Below are positions 33,009 through 39,541 of a stretch of DNA of 39,541 nucleotides, one piece after another. Numbering within the stretch: the first letter of the stretch is position 1; every line of letters starts with the position of its first letter. The stretch is from Mesorhizobium sp. LNHC252B00 (GTDB taxonomy: Bacteria > Pseudomonadota > Alphaproteobacteria > Rhizobiales > Rhizobiaceae). The stretch covers positions 194,195 through 233,735 of the forward strand of contig NZ_AYWO01000002.1 of the NCBI RefSeq assembly GCF_000502955.1, given 5' to 3'. The position numbers were made by a program, and so were the translations under genes. The notes under the pieces were generated by a model. That model saw nothing but the letters and a program-made list of their open reading frames with translations, did not search any database and was not told the DNA's origin.

Positions 33009-33033
33009 GGAACCCATTCAACAGTGAGCCGTT
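33009..33033 (+). promoter_or_regulatory. EcfG promoter of the PAS-HWE kinase
   Basis: GGAAC (33009-33013), 16-base spacer, CGTT (33030-33033), 29 bases before the ATG at 33063 and 62 before the alternative GTG at 33096. Confidence 0.88.
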
Positions 33034-33062
33034 CAGCCTGAGTTGGGTGGACAGGTTGGTCG

Positions 33063-34094
33063 ATGCGTTCCAGAATCGGAAATAGAGAGGACGATGTGCA
33101 AAGCGATGAGGTCATCGCCTTGCATCCTGCCGAAAACGGCATGCAGCTTGGTCGGGCTCTTCTCCACGCTTTGCACAATGCAGGCATTTCCGTTCTCTAT
33201 CAGGATCGCGAGATGAGGACCGTATGGGCGCGCAACATGCGTGCGCCCTGGGTCTCCGATACCGCCGACAGCAATGGCATCCTGCCGGCGGCGCAAGCAG
33301 ACCGGATTGGCGCGGCCAAACGCGACGTCATTGCATCCGGCAACCCGCAACATCTCGAGATCAGCGTTCCCGCCGAGGATGGCATCCGCTGGTTTCAAGT
33401 CTGGATCGATGCCGACCACGGCGATGGCGGCACGGTGCAAGGCGTCGTCACCACGATGGTCGAGACGACCGAGCAGAAACGCCGCGAGCAGACCCTCACG
33501 ACGCTGTTGCGTGAAGTCAGTCATCGCTCGAAGAATCTGCTGGCGATCATTCAAAGCATAGCCACCCAGACCGGGCGCTACTCCGACGGCATCGGCGATT
33601 TCCTGACACGCTTCCGCGGCCGGCTGCAATCACTGGCTTCATCCCAGGATCTCGTGACCTCCTCCAATTGGCGGGGCGCCGCACTTCGCGAACTGGTGTC
33701 GGGCCAGGTTGGCCGCTACGGCGGGGATCCGGTTCGCAGCCTGCGTTTTCAGGGGGCAAACCCCTATCTCAATCCCAACGCTGCCCTGCATATCGGCCTC
33801 GCCATGCATGAACTCGCCGTCAACTCGGTGAGCTATGGCGCCCTGTCGCGGCCGAATGGGTTTGTCGAGGTTACAGCCAGCCTGACTCCCGACGACACCG
33901 GGACCTCCCTGTCTCTGACGTGGGCCGAGACAATCGGAGCCAACGACAACCAGCGTAGCGAGAAGCGCTTCGGCAGCGTCGCACTCGAACGGGTCGTGCC
34001 GGCATCGCTGAACGGCACGGCGACGCTCGAAATCGCGGCCGATCGCCTTGAATACCGCCTTGTTGTTCCGCATGGCAATTTCGAGACGGAATGA
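33063..34094 (+). CDS. HWE-family histidine kinase with N-terminal PAS
   Basis: A 343-residue soluble kinase. A PAS-like domain (about 30-135; NAGISVLYQDREMRTVWARN, the pattern seen in PhyR-associated HWE kinases) precedes the transmitter: His154 in EVSHRSKNLLA, N-box MHELAVNSVSYG and the WAE motif (LSLTWAETIG). It is controlled by an EcfG promoter, so the stress sigma factor raises the level of a kinase that can act back on PhyR, a likely feedback loop. The start is either the ATG at 33063 or a GTG at 33096 that has GAGAGG 5 bases upstream; the longer form is given. Confidence 0.9.
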   Translation: MRSRIGNREDDVQSDEVIALHPAENGMQLGRALLHALHNAGISVLYQDREMRTVWARNMRAPWVSDTADSNGILPAAQADRIGAAKRDVIASGNPQHLEISVPAEDGIRWFQVWIDADHGDGGTVQGVVTTMVETTEQKRREQTLTTLLREVSHRSKNLLAIIQSIATQTGRYSDGIGDFLTRFRGRLQSLASSQDLVTSSNWRGAALRELVSGQVGRYGGDPVRSLRFQGANPYLNPNAALHIGLAMHELAVNSVSYGALSRPNGFVEVTASLTPDDTGTSLSLTWAETIGANDNQRSEKRFGSVALERVVPASLNGTATLEIAADRLEYRLVVPHGNFETE

Positions 34095-34167
34095 GCGACC
34101 GGCGTTTGCCGGATCCTTAACCGGCTGTTCACCATAAACGTCGATGCTGTTTTTCCGAGATACCGCT

Positions 34168-34192
34168 GGAACCCGTTGTATCGCCGGACATT
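34168..34192 (+). promoter_or_regulatory. Near-consensus EcfG promoter of the 58-residue gene
   Basis: GGAAC (34168-34172), 16-base spacer, CATT (34189-34192): one mismatch in the -10 element. It lies 27 bases before the TTG start at 34220, about the same distance as in the DUF1328 and PAS-HWE kinase genes. Confidence 0.45.
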
Positions 34193-34219
34193 TCCGCAGC
34201 ATGGTGCGGGAGGAATGCC

Positions 34220-34396
34220 TTGACCGTTGCCGACATGAACAGACTGGAACAGGCGGCTCGTATCTCCATGGGCGAGTTTGAAGATTCCGAGGCGTCCGTG
34301 CCGATGCCTCCTATCCCTCAGGCCTCACAGCGCCTTCTCGCCTTAAGTCTGGCTGCGGTCATACTCGCAGTCGTGCTCTTCCAACTGGCCTACTGA
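34220..34396 (+). CDS. Small 58-residue tail-anchored membrane protein
   Basis: A small protein starting at TTG with a strong GGGAGG 6 bases upstream. Residues 1-36 are polar (TVADMNRLEQAARISMGEF), and residues about 38-56 form one C-terminal membrane helix (LLALSLAAVILAVVLFQLAY at the very end), giving a tail-anchored layout. Not recognised as a named family. It follows the PAS-HWE kinase in the same direction with its own possible EcfG promoter. Confidence 0.55.
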   Translation: MTVADMNRLEQAARISMGEFEDSEASVPMPPIPQASQRLLALSLAAVILAVVLFQLAY

Positions 34397-34784
34397 TAGT
34401 CGGCGCCCCGCGCGCCATGCCCTTCATCCTAATGGGTCGCGAAGCCTGCCGTCCAGAACTTTGCCGAGTGAGGACCGTTACTGTGGCAAGAGTGATTCGG
34501 GACCGCTGACCGATGCGTCGATGGTCAGGAGCAGGCTCGGCATATCGGGCCTTTCGGTCGGTCCGGCTCCGGAAGACGATTATGGCCAGATCGTCTGGAA
34601 TGTGCGTTTCGACGGCACTGTCGATGCTTCCCTGGCTATTCCAGCGTCGCGATAGCGTCGAACATGGTACGCCCAGAAAAAGACTCTCTTCACCAACAAT
34701 AGATTGCAGCAGCAAAGGCCGCCGTTTCATGCTAAATGGTAGCTGGAGCTTGCTAAAGTGGGACACAAAGTGAGGAGTGACTCT
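34397..34784. other. Gene-poor stretch before the lipoprotein gene
   Basis: About 390 bases. A 64-codon frame opening at a TTG (34461-34655; contains YCGKSDSGPLTDAS and DDYGQIVWNVRFDG) is protein-like in places but has no ribosome site. The region right of 34660 is A+T-richer and probably holds the lipoprotein promoter; no EcfG element is seen there. Confidence 0.35.
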
Positions 34785-35030
34785 ATGCGGAAGATGATTA
34801 TTGCCATGGTTGCGGTAGTGGCGGTCAGTGGCTGCACCTCGACCGAACAGGACGTGGTTGGCGGCGGCTTGATTGGCGCCGGTGTCGGCGGCTTGGTCGG
34901 CGGCGGCAAGGGCGCGCTGATCGGCGCGGCCGTGGGTGCCGGTTCCGGCCTGCTGGTGCGCAACCTGCGCAATGGCTATTGCCAGTATCGCGATCATCGC
35001 GGCCGGATCTACACGGCTCGCTGCAACTAG
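34785..35030 (+). CDS. Small glycine-zipper outer-membrane lipoprotein
   Basis: An 81-residue lipoprotein. The signal peptide ends in lipobox VSGC with Cys17 as the lipidated residue. Residues 27-60 are a glycine-zipper segment (GGGLIGAGVGGLVGGGKGAL...) able to insert in membranes, and the C-terminus has two cysteines (NGYCQYRDHRGRIYTARCN) that could pair. This resembles small SlyB/YMGG-type envelope lipoproteins. AGGAG upstream supports the start at 34785; a longer in-frame start at 34758 is not needed. A strong terminator follows. Confidence 0.88.
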   Translation: MRKMIIAMVAVVAVSGCTSTEQDVVGGGLIGAGVGGLVGGGKGALIGAAVGAGSGLLVRNLRNGYCQYRDHRGRIYTARCN

Positions 35031-35052
35031 TTCGGCGATAATCGAAACGTTG

Positions 35053-35089
35053 ATCCGGAGACCGGTCCGCCGGCCTCCGGATTTTCGTT
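35053..35089 (+). terminator. Rho-independent terminator after the lipoprotein gene
   Basis: ATCCGGAGACCGG (35053-35065) pairs with CCGGCCTCCGGAT (35070-35082), 12 pairs and one mismatch around a TCCG loop, followed by TTTTCG. It could also serve the convergent kinase gene in part. Confidence 0.85.
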
Positions 35090-35124
35090 GTTTGGATGGT
35101 TGACTCTGCGCCTGGCGATCGCGC

Positions 35125-36771
35125 TCAGTTCGCCAGGGGGATTCTGATTTCCACGTTCAGCCCATTGGCCCGGTAATCGCGATGGATCGTGCCGCGCAAT
35201 TCGCGCGTGACGTTAAGGTCTATCAGCTTGGTGCCGAATCCGGTCTTGGCAGGCGCTTCGAGTTTCTTCTGACCGGTTTCGCGCCAGTTGAGAGCCAGCG
35301 TCCTGTCACGCCCGCGTCCTTCGAGCGACCAGTCCACTTTCAGCGCCCAGTCCCCCTTGAGCGAATTGGCCGAATTGCCGGCTTCGCCGTATTTCAGCGC
35401 ATTCGTCGCCAGTTCGTGAAAGATCAAGCCGAGCGCTTGCGTCGTGTTTTCGTCGAGCAGCACCTGCGGCCCTGACAACAGCCCTTCGGGCAGCTCCTTG
35501 CCGAACACCTGGCCAAGCTCGATGCGCAAGAGATCGGCAAGATCGGCCTTTTGCCAGCGCGAGCGCGTCAGCATGTCCTGGGACGCCGCCATCGCCTGGA
35601 GCCGGGCCGAGAAGGATGAGGAAAACTCATTGACGTCCGTGGCCCGCGAAGCCGTCTGGCGCGCGATCGCCAGCACCCTGGTGATCGAATTCTTGATGCG
35701 ATGCTTCATCTCCTGCAGCATCAGGTCTTTTTCGAGCAGGCTCTTTTCCGTCGTCTCGTGCAAGCGCGCCGCCGCCTCATAGGCGCGCTCCTGGTAACGC
35801 GCGACCAGCGCGATGGCGCCCGCCAACAACAGGCCGAACAGCCCCAGCATCACCGGAATGGCGCGCGACGAAGGCTGCGAGAAGGCGCTCGTCGGCCGGA
35901 ACAAAACAGTCCATGGCCGCCCGGCCACAACGATCTTGCGGGTGACCAGCAGCCTGTCGCCGAAGGTCGAAGCCGGTGGCGTTTCCGACCGGAACAGCAG
36001 ATTGTCGCCGTTCACCGCGCCGTCGCCGTCGTAGATTTCCGTGTTGACCGGCAGCAGCGGCGATCGACTGAGCGCGGTCTGGAACAGATCGCTGGTTCGA
36101 AAAGCCGCATAAAGAAAACCCGCCGTGGAGGATCTAGGCACATCGATGGCATCGGGTGCCGTTTCGACATTGAGCCGCACGAAGACGAGGAAGCCGGTGA
36201 ACGTCTGCGCGGCACCCGTCTCCTGGCCCAGTTGCACCAGCCCGCTGGCGTGCTGCTGGTCATCCAACATCGCCTTTTCAATCGCTGCGCGCCGCACCGG
36301 TTCACTGAACATGTCGTAGCCGATGCTGGCCTGGTTGGACGGGTCCAGCGGTTCGAACAGCACGACGGGGGTGCGCCAGGGCTGCGTGGTGTCGGGATAG
36401 ATTGGATGGTTGACGCCATGGTCGTACTGCATATCGCGTTCGACCGCCGTCTCGTCTCCAGCCTTTGCCAGCCTGAGATAGCCGATGCCGCGCAAGCCGG
36501 CAAAATTTCTGTCGACATCGAGCGCTTTGAAGAACGCGTTGAACTCGGCGCCGGAAATATCGCCGTTGCGGGCATCGAACAGGGCCTGTGTCGAGCGTAG
36601 CAGCGACAAATGCAGGTCGATGCGGCTCTCGATCCGGTTGAGCGCGTCGTCGGCAGTCGCTTCGAACTTGATGCGGGCGGCCTCTTGCGTCGCGAAATAG
36701 GCGAACCCCGCCATCGTCATGCTGATCAGCGCGACGGCGATGAACGCGACGGTTGGAAAAAGCTTCTTCAA
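35125..36771 (-). CDS. Membrane HWE-family histidine kinase with CHASE sensor
   Basis: A 548-residue membrane-bound kinase. Membrane helices at about 7-29 and 307-328 enclose a periplasmic CHASE domain of about 270 residues ([39 protein letters not shown]). The cytoplasmic part has His357 in [12 protein letters not shown]-box [12 protein letters not shown] and WRETG, the HWE/HisKA_2 signature. It is the only one of the three kinases here with an external sensor, so it could bring extracytoplasmic stress to PhyR. No EcfG promoter is seen upstream. Confidence 0.92.
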   Translation of the reverse strand: MKKLFPTVAFIAVALISMTMAGFAYFATQEAARIKFEATADDALNRIESRIDLHLSLLRSTQALFDARNGDISGAEFNAFFKALDVDRNFAGLRGIGYLRLAKAGDETAVERDMQYDHGVNHPIYPDTTQPWRTPVVLFEPLDPSNQASIGYDMFSEPVRRAAIEKAMLDDQQHASGLVQLGQETGAAQTFTGFLVFVRLNVETAPDAIDVPRSSTAGFLYAAFRTSDLFQTALSRSPLLPVNTEIYDGDGAVNGDNLLFRSETPPASTFGDRLLVTRKIVVAGRPWTVLFRPTSAFSQPSSRAIPVMLGLFGLLLAGAIALVARYQERAYEAAARLHETTEKSLLEKDLMLQEMKHRIKNSITRVLAIARQTASRATDVNEFSSSFSARLQAMAASQDMLTRSRWQKADLADLLRIELGQVFGKELPEGLLSGPQVLLDENTTQALGLIFHELATNALKYGEAGNSANSLKGDWALKVDWSLEGRGRDRTLALNWRETGQKKLEAPAKTGFGTKLIDLNVTRELRGTIHRDYRANGLNVEIRIPLAN

Positions 36772-36923
36772 CGGATGATGCGGTCCATGAGCATGTCGAG
36801 CCTTTTATGGGGAAGTCGCCGTGCCAATACAATGGCAAGGACAAGCCATCCTGACGGCTGGCACATCGGATGGTCCGGACCCGGCACATTCCTCGGGTCA
36901 GGCGGCATCGCTACCGGCAAGCC

Positions 36924-37724
36924 TCAAGCGGCGATCTTCAGCGCGCCCGGTCCAGGAATGGCACCAGGCGGGCATTTGCCCAAAATGATCATGCCGAGCA
37001 CCTCATCCTGGGTCACGTCCGTAGTGCGGGCGGTGCCGACGACCTGGCCGTTCTTCATGACGCAGACCCGATCGGCAAGGTCGAACACATCGTGGATGTC
37101 GTGGCTGATCAGGAAGATGCTGATGCCGTCGGATTTGAGCTGCTTGACCAGTTCGCCGACCTGCGCCGTCTCCTGCGGGCCAAGCGCCGCCGTCGGCTCG
37201 TCCATGATCAGGATGCGCGCGTTGAACAGGATAGCGCGCGCGATCGCCACCGACTGCCGCTGGCCGCCCGACAGCTTGATCACTGGCTCCTTGAAGCGCT
37301 GGAAGCGCGGATTGAGCCGGCCCATCACCTTACGCGCCTCGGCCTCCATGGCAACGTCGTCGAGCGTACCCCAGGCGGTCATCAGCTCCCGTCCGAGGAA
37401 CAGATTGGCTGCGGCGTCGACATTGTCGGCCAACGCCAGTGTCTGATAGATCGTCTCTATGCCGTATTTCTTGGCGTCGCGCGGATTGGAGATAGCTGCC
37501 TCCTCGCCGTTGACGAAGATCTGGCCCGCATCGCGTTTGTAAGCGCCGGACAGGATCTTGATCAATGTCGACTTGCCGGCGCCGTTGTGGCCAAGCAGCG
37601 CCACGACCTCGCCGGGAAAAAGATCGATCGAGGCGTCGTCGACGGCGCGGATGCCGCCGAACGCAATTGAGATGTTGCGCATGTCGATCAGCGCGGTGTC
37701 CGCGGGGTCGATTTTGTCAGCCAT
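36924..37724 (-). CDS. Sugar ABC transporter ATPase, single-domain
   Basis: A 266-residue ABC ATPase of the carbohydrate-uptake type. Walker A is GHNGAGKST, the signature LSGGQRQ, Walker [12 protein letters not shown], and the switch histidine follows in FLISHD. XylG/RbsA-type partners are usually double ATPases of about 500 residues; this one has a single nucleotide-binding domain, as in the FrcA fructose system of Sinorhizobium, so two copies would pair. The start at 37724 has GGGAG upstream. It is the last gene of the binding protein-permease-ATPase cluster, separated from the permease by a palindromic repeat. Confidence 0.9.
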   Translation of the reverse strand: MADKIDPADTALIDMRNISIAFGGIRAVDDASIDLFPGEVVALLGHNGAGKSTLIKILSGAYKRDAGQIFVNGEEAAISNPRDAKKYGIETIYQTLALADNVDAAANLFLGRELMTAWGTLDDVAMEAEARKVMGRLNPRFQRFKEPVIKLSGGQRQSVAIARAILFNARILIMDEPTAALGPQETAQVGELVKQLKSDGISIFLISHDIHDVFDLADRVCVMKNGQVVGTARTTDVTQDEVLGMIILGKCPPGAIPGPGALKIAA

Positions 37725-37751
37725 GATCGTTTCTCCCGATAGTTCCTGCTT

Positions 37752-37821
37752 GAGCATGATCTCTGGACAAACGATTTCCGTTTGTCCGAGAAAACCGTTT
37801 TCACTTCTCGGGATCATGCTC
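37752..37821. repeat. GAGCATGATC...GATCATGCTC palindromic element
   Basis: Perfect 10-base terminal inverted repeats (37752-37761 and 37812-37821) enclose an inner stem GGACAAAC / GTTTGTCC (37765-37787). Its right end overlaps the permease stop codon (37820-37822). Same family as 14538-14580. Confidence 0.8.
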
Positions 37822-39151
37822 AGACCCGCTTGCGATAGACGGTATCGAGCCAGACGGCGATGACCAGCACGGCGCCAACGACGATGCTCTGCAGCGGCGA
37901 GTCGATGCCAAGCAGCACCATGCCGGACTGCAGCGACTGCATGAGCAGCGCGCCGAGCATGGCGCCGAGCACCGTTCCGGAGCCGCCGGCAAGCGAGGTG
38001 CCGCCGATGACGGCGGCGGCGATCACCAGCAACTCGTCCAACGTGCCCAGCGCATTGGTCGCCGCGTTGAGGCGGGCCGACGAGATCGCCGCGCTGATCG
38101 CGGCCAGCACGCCCATGATCATGAACACCTTCATAGTCACCCAGCGCGTGTTGATGCCGGCGAGATTGGCGGCCTCCGGATTGCCGCCGATTGCAAAGAC
38201 GTAGCGACCGAAACGGGTGCGCCTGGTGATGAAAGTCATGACGATGCCGACCGCGACCGCCATCAGCACCGGTATGGCGACGCCGTGGGCGATGAACAGC
38301 CCACCTTCGGGAATGGTGATGCCGTTCTGCTGCGCATACTGGCGCACGATGCCGATTGGCCACGGATAGGAATTAGCGATCCAGACGGCCCCAAGGATGG
38401 CCGCACAGGTGACCACGCCGAGGAAGATCTCCGCCCAGACGGGCCGCAGTGGAAAGTTGAACCGTTTGCGCTGCGAGCGGCCGTTGAGCAGCGCGAAAGC
38501 GACAGCCACGCAAGCGACGACGCCGATGATCCAGCTGGCGGTGGCGCCGACCGAGCCCCGCGGCCCGCCGCCCATCAGCTGGAAGGTGGCGTCAAGCGGC
38601 GCGACCGTGCGCCCGTTGGTGATCAGCCATGCCATGCCGCGCCAAACCAAAAGACCGCCCAGCGTCACGATAAAGGCAGGAACCTCAAGATAGGCGATGA
38701 TGAAGCCCTGGAAGGCGCCGATCGCAAGGCCGAGCACCACACCGGCGGCCAGGGCGATGATCCAGAGCCAGGGATTTCCAAGTTGGAAGCCGATGACACG
38801 AATGAGGAATTCGGCTTGCGCCACGCCCATGATCATACCGATCACGCCTTCGACGGAACCAACCGAAAGGTCGATGTTGCGCATGACGATGACCAGCACC
38901 ATGCCGGTTGCCATGATCGCGACCGAGGAGGTCTGCACCGACAGGTTCCAGAGATTGCGCGGCGTCAGGAAAAGTCCGCCCGACAAGATGTGAATGCCAA
39001 CCCAGATGACCAGCAACGCACCAACCATGCCAAGCATGCGCGTATCGAGTTCGGTTGCCTTGAGGAAGCGTCCGACAGTGCTCAGTTCGGACGCACGCGC
39101 CTGGTCTGCGGGGGTATTTGCAGCAGGTAGGTTGGACGTCGTGTCGGTCAT
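37820..39151 (-). CDS. xylH: Sugar ABC transporter permease, XylH-like
   Basis: A 443-residue inner-membrane permease of the ribose/xylose (BPD_transp_2) family, with about ten to twelve hydrophobic segments after a polar 35-residue N-terminus. The motifs [18 protein letters not shown] and [16 protein letters not shown] are typical, and the length beyond 400 residues and the extra loop near 230-290 match XylH more than RbsC. With a XylF-like binding protein upstream it would import xylose or a related pentose; the substrate is not proven. Order in the operon: binding protein, permease, ATPase. Confidence 0.85.
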   Translation of the reverse strand: MTDTTSNLPAANTPADQARASELSTVGRFLKATELDTRMLGMVGALLVIWVGIHILSGGLFLTPRNLWNLSVQTSSVAIMATGMVLVIVMRNIDLSVGSVEGVIGMIMGVAQAEFLIRVIGFQLGNPWLWIIALAAGVVLGLAIGAFQGFIIAYLEVPAFIVTLGGLLVWRGMAWLITNGRTVAPLDATFQLMGGGPRGSVGATASWIIGVVACVAVAFALLNGRSQRKRFNFPLRPVWAEIFLGVVTCAAILGAVWIANSYPWPIGIVRQYAQQNGITIPEGGLFIAHGVAIPVLMAVAVGIVMTFITRRTRFGRYVFAIGGNPEAANLAGINTRWVTMKVFMIMGVLAAISAAISSARLNAATNALGTLDELLVIAAAVIGGTSLAGGSGTVLGAMLGALLMQSLQSGMVLLGIDSPLQSIVVGAVLVIAVWLDTVYRKRV

Positions 39152-39244
39152 GATTTCCTCCCAACCGGCGGGCCGTCTGACGCGAATACCGGAACCAGCC
39201 TAGAAGCTATCCGCGTGATGCGGAAACACAAATCTTTTTGAGAA

Positions 39245-39272
39245 AACGCCGCGGCTTTTGGGCCGCGGCGTT
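39245..39272 (-). terminator. Strong hairpin between binding protein and permease genes
   Basis: AACGCCGCGGC (39245-39255) pairs perfectly with GCCGCGGCGTT (39262-39272) around a 6-base loop; on the minus strand it is followed by TTCTC and AAAAAG. In solute-binding-protein operons such a stem usually lowers readthrough or protects the upstream message, giving more binding protein than permease. Confidence 0.75.
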
Positions 39273-39295
39273 GAGAATGCAGAGAGAGCCCAGCT

Positions 39296-39541
39296 TTAGT
39301 TGCAGGCTGCGACGGTGCCGGCGGCGACGCCCGCGCAGACCTCGTCCTTCTTGATCCAGCCGGCGTCGATGACGACGTTGAGATTGTCCTTGGTGATGGC
39401 AACCGGGGTCAGGAACAGCGACTTGACAGTATTGCCGCCCGGCGTCGTGAAGTCCTTGGCGCCGGCAATGTCGCCCGTCTTCTTGCCATCGGCAAGCTGC
39501 GAGGCGATCTCGGCGGCGTTCTTGCCGAGTTCGCGCGCGTC
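39296..39541 (-). CDS. xylF: Xylose-type periplasmic sugar-binding protein, C-terminal part
   Basis: The last 81 residues of a periplasmic sugar-binding protein; the rest lies outside the window. The sequence DARELGKNAAEIASQLADGKK and the ending KDEVCAGVAAGTVAACN, with two cysteines, match the XylF group. It delivers sugar to the permease encoded next. A strong hairpin lies 24 bases after the stop codon. Confidence 0.8.
   Translation of the reverse strand, partial: DARELGKNAAEIASQLADGKKTGDIAGAKDFTTPGGNTVKSLFLTPVAITKDNLNVVIDAGWIKKDEVCAGVAAGTVAACN

Noticed and set aside
32240..33187. Minus-strand frame of 315 codons across the phyR end and DUF1328 region
   Set aside because: It runs through the cruciform repeat (ILQFIHSSIPDYA-type peptide) and opposite phyR and a DUF1328 gene; no recognisable protein.
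37725..38363. Possible N-terminal extension of the sugar ABC ATPase
   Set aside because: The frame stays open upstream but lies antisense-phase within the permease gene; the ATG at 37724 with GGGAG starts a normal ATPase.

Overview
The window is GC-rich DNA from an alphaproteobacterium of the order Hyphomicrobiales, most likely Mesorhizobium or a close relative. This is inferred from three things: an intact PhyR-NepR-EcfG general stress response locus, rhizobial-type palindromic intergenic repeats (one of them translated inside a protein), and overall gene style. No RNA genes, prophage, transposase or CRISPR array were seen.

Layout. 1-3782 (minus): an operon of a SAF-domain NAD(P)-dependent oxidoreductase, E1 alpha, E1 beta and the start of a lipoyl E2, i.e. 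a 2-oxoacid or acetoin-type dehydrogenase complex. 4085-9145: a TetR repressor divergent from an RND efflux pair, with an operator palindrome inside a TTGACA promoter. 9360-9821: an L,D-transpeptidase. 10177-10715: two doubtful overlapping small membrane ORFs. 10788-14475: a response regulator with a degenerate receiver, divergent from an intact OmpR-type regulator and a GAF-PAS hybrid histidine kinase. 15399-20575: a 5'-truncated Rieske oxygenase, a flavin amine oxidase, an unrecognised 82-residue protein, a BetI-like regulator and an M19 dipeptidase, which looks like a decayed quaternary-amine catabolic cluster. 20719-22579: an MhqO/MhqD-like ring-cleaving dioxygenase, hydrolase and acetyltransferase operon with palindromic operators upstream. 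22808-24382: a sulfatase/phosphonate-monoester-hydrolase family enzyme.

24425-36771 is a general stress response island. It holds the sigma factor EcfG, anti-sigma NepR, anti-anti-sigma PhyR, a FATGUY-type single-domain response regulator, three HWE-family histidine kinases, and a set of small envelope or membrane proteins (triple PRC-barrel, DUF883, holin-like, DUF1328, a 57-residue membrane protein) plus a diacylglycerol-kinase-like lipid kinase. Reading both strands I find nine exact GGAAC-N16-CGTT EcfG promoters between 25757 and 33033, all with a 16-base spacer, and a tenth with one mismatch. One sits upstream of a Crp/Fnr pseudogene that has lost most of its cyclic-nucleotide-type sensor domain. 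The expected circuit: kinases phosphorylate PhyR (directly or via the single-domain regulator), PhyR binds NepR, EcfG is released, and EcfG transcribes its own locus and the surrounding small genes.

36924-39541 (minus): a xylose-type sugar ABC importer (end of the binding protein, permease, single-domain ATPase), with a strong hairpin after the binding-protein gene and a palindromic repeat overlapping the permease stop codon.
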